Source: Delphinus delphis
Lineage: Eukaryota > Chordata > Mammalia > Artiodactyla > Delphinidae
Assembly: GCF_949987515.2 (NCBI RefSeq)
Contig: NC_082687.1
Span: 19,824,148 to 19,888,147, forward strand
DNA: 64,000 bases
Direction: 5' to 3'
The notes under the pieces are model-generated. The model saw only the letters and a program-made list of their open reading frames with translations. It did not search any database and was not told where the DNA came from. The stretch's first letter is position 1. Every line of letters begins with the position of its first letter. Made by a program: the position numbers and the translations under genes. This document shows positions 63,506 through 64,000 of the stretch, in pieces.

Positions 63506-63574
63506 AGGGATGGCATCCTAAGGTCAATATCTCCCCGGTTATCCTAGAGGGGATGGTTTAAAAACAACATGGGA

Positions 63575-63806
63575 GGGTTTCCCTGGTGGCGCAATGGTTG
63601 AGAGTCCACCTGCCGATGCAGGGGACATGGGTTCGTGCCCCGGTCCGGGAAGATCCCACATGCCGCGGAGCGGCTGGGCCCGTGAGCCATGGCCGCTGAG
63701 CCTGCGCGTCCGGAGCCTGTGCTCCGCAACGGGAGAGGCCACAGCAGTGAGAGGCCTGCGTACCGCAAAAACAAAACAAAACAAAACAAAACAAAACAAA
63801 ACAAAA
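63575..63806 (+). mobile_element. CHR-type SINE with an expanded (AAAAC)n tail
   Basis: The short direct repeat acatggga flanks it (63567-63574 and 63807-63814). The A-tail has turned into about seven AAAAC units (63769-63806). Confidence 0.92.
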
Positions 63807-64000
63807 ACATGGGAATGCGAGTGAAACAGACTGTGAACCGTACAGGGGCAGGTGGCAGTGCAGGCTGAGATACAAACTGCCCCCAGAACTGTGTGACATT
63901 GGCTTTGCCTGCAGCCTCACTGACTGTGCACTAAGGACAGTGTGAAAGGTTAGAAAGCTGCCTCTGCATTGTCACTTCTTTAAAATGCCCACAAAACATT

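Overview
This is vertebrate nuclear DNA from a placental mammal, most likely a cetacean and probably a toothed whale or dolphin. The organism call rests on about a dozen tRNA-derived SINEs of the CHR type (Cetacea/hippo/ruminant). Many are nearly identical, with intact A-tails and clean target-site duplications (TSDs). Whale/artiodactyl-type L1 3' ends and old mammalian MIR, L2, MLT1 and ERVL relics fill most of the rest. I see no bacterial, viral or CRISPR-like gene system.

The one protein-coding gene I can support is SLC39A8 (ZIP8, a zinc/manganese/iron/cadmium importer of the LIV-1 ZIP family), on the minus strand. Six coding exons are present, all with GT-AG introns and consistent phases: 62571-62740, 59520-59642, 58854-59021, 26484-26691, 26099-26283 and 23822-23971 (stop at 23822-23824). 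They encode roughly the last 334 residues: all eight membrane segments, the histidine-containing loop, the HNFIDG motif and the EEFPHELGD motif. The first ~126 residues (signal peptide and ectodomain) must lie to the right, beyond 64000.

Layout: 1 to ~22500 is 3' flanking/intergenic DNA, with MaLR LTR fragments, an L1 5'-UTR fragment (7025-8280), nested L1 pieces, L1 3' tails, MIR/L2 relics and CHR SINEs, including an inverted SINE pair at 21826-22306. About 22520-23821 is the probable 3' UTR. 23822-64000 is the gene body. Between the exons at 26691 and 58854 lies a 32-kb intron. It carries a degraded L1 (31600-33655), a 17-bp-arm perfect hairpin (34550-34591), an old ERVL-like LTR-internal-LTR relic (34614-36427), a second degraded L1 (47390-49330) split by a solo LTR with a 6-bp TSD (48531-48955), and a coding-looking stretch at 53713-54345 that I read as an L1 5' region.

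The points most worth checking are the coding changes and the human A391 position in ZIP8, the inverted SINE pair near its 3' end, the solo LTR with an internal duplication, and the perfect hairpin. I did not find a convincing previously undescribed system.
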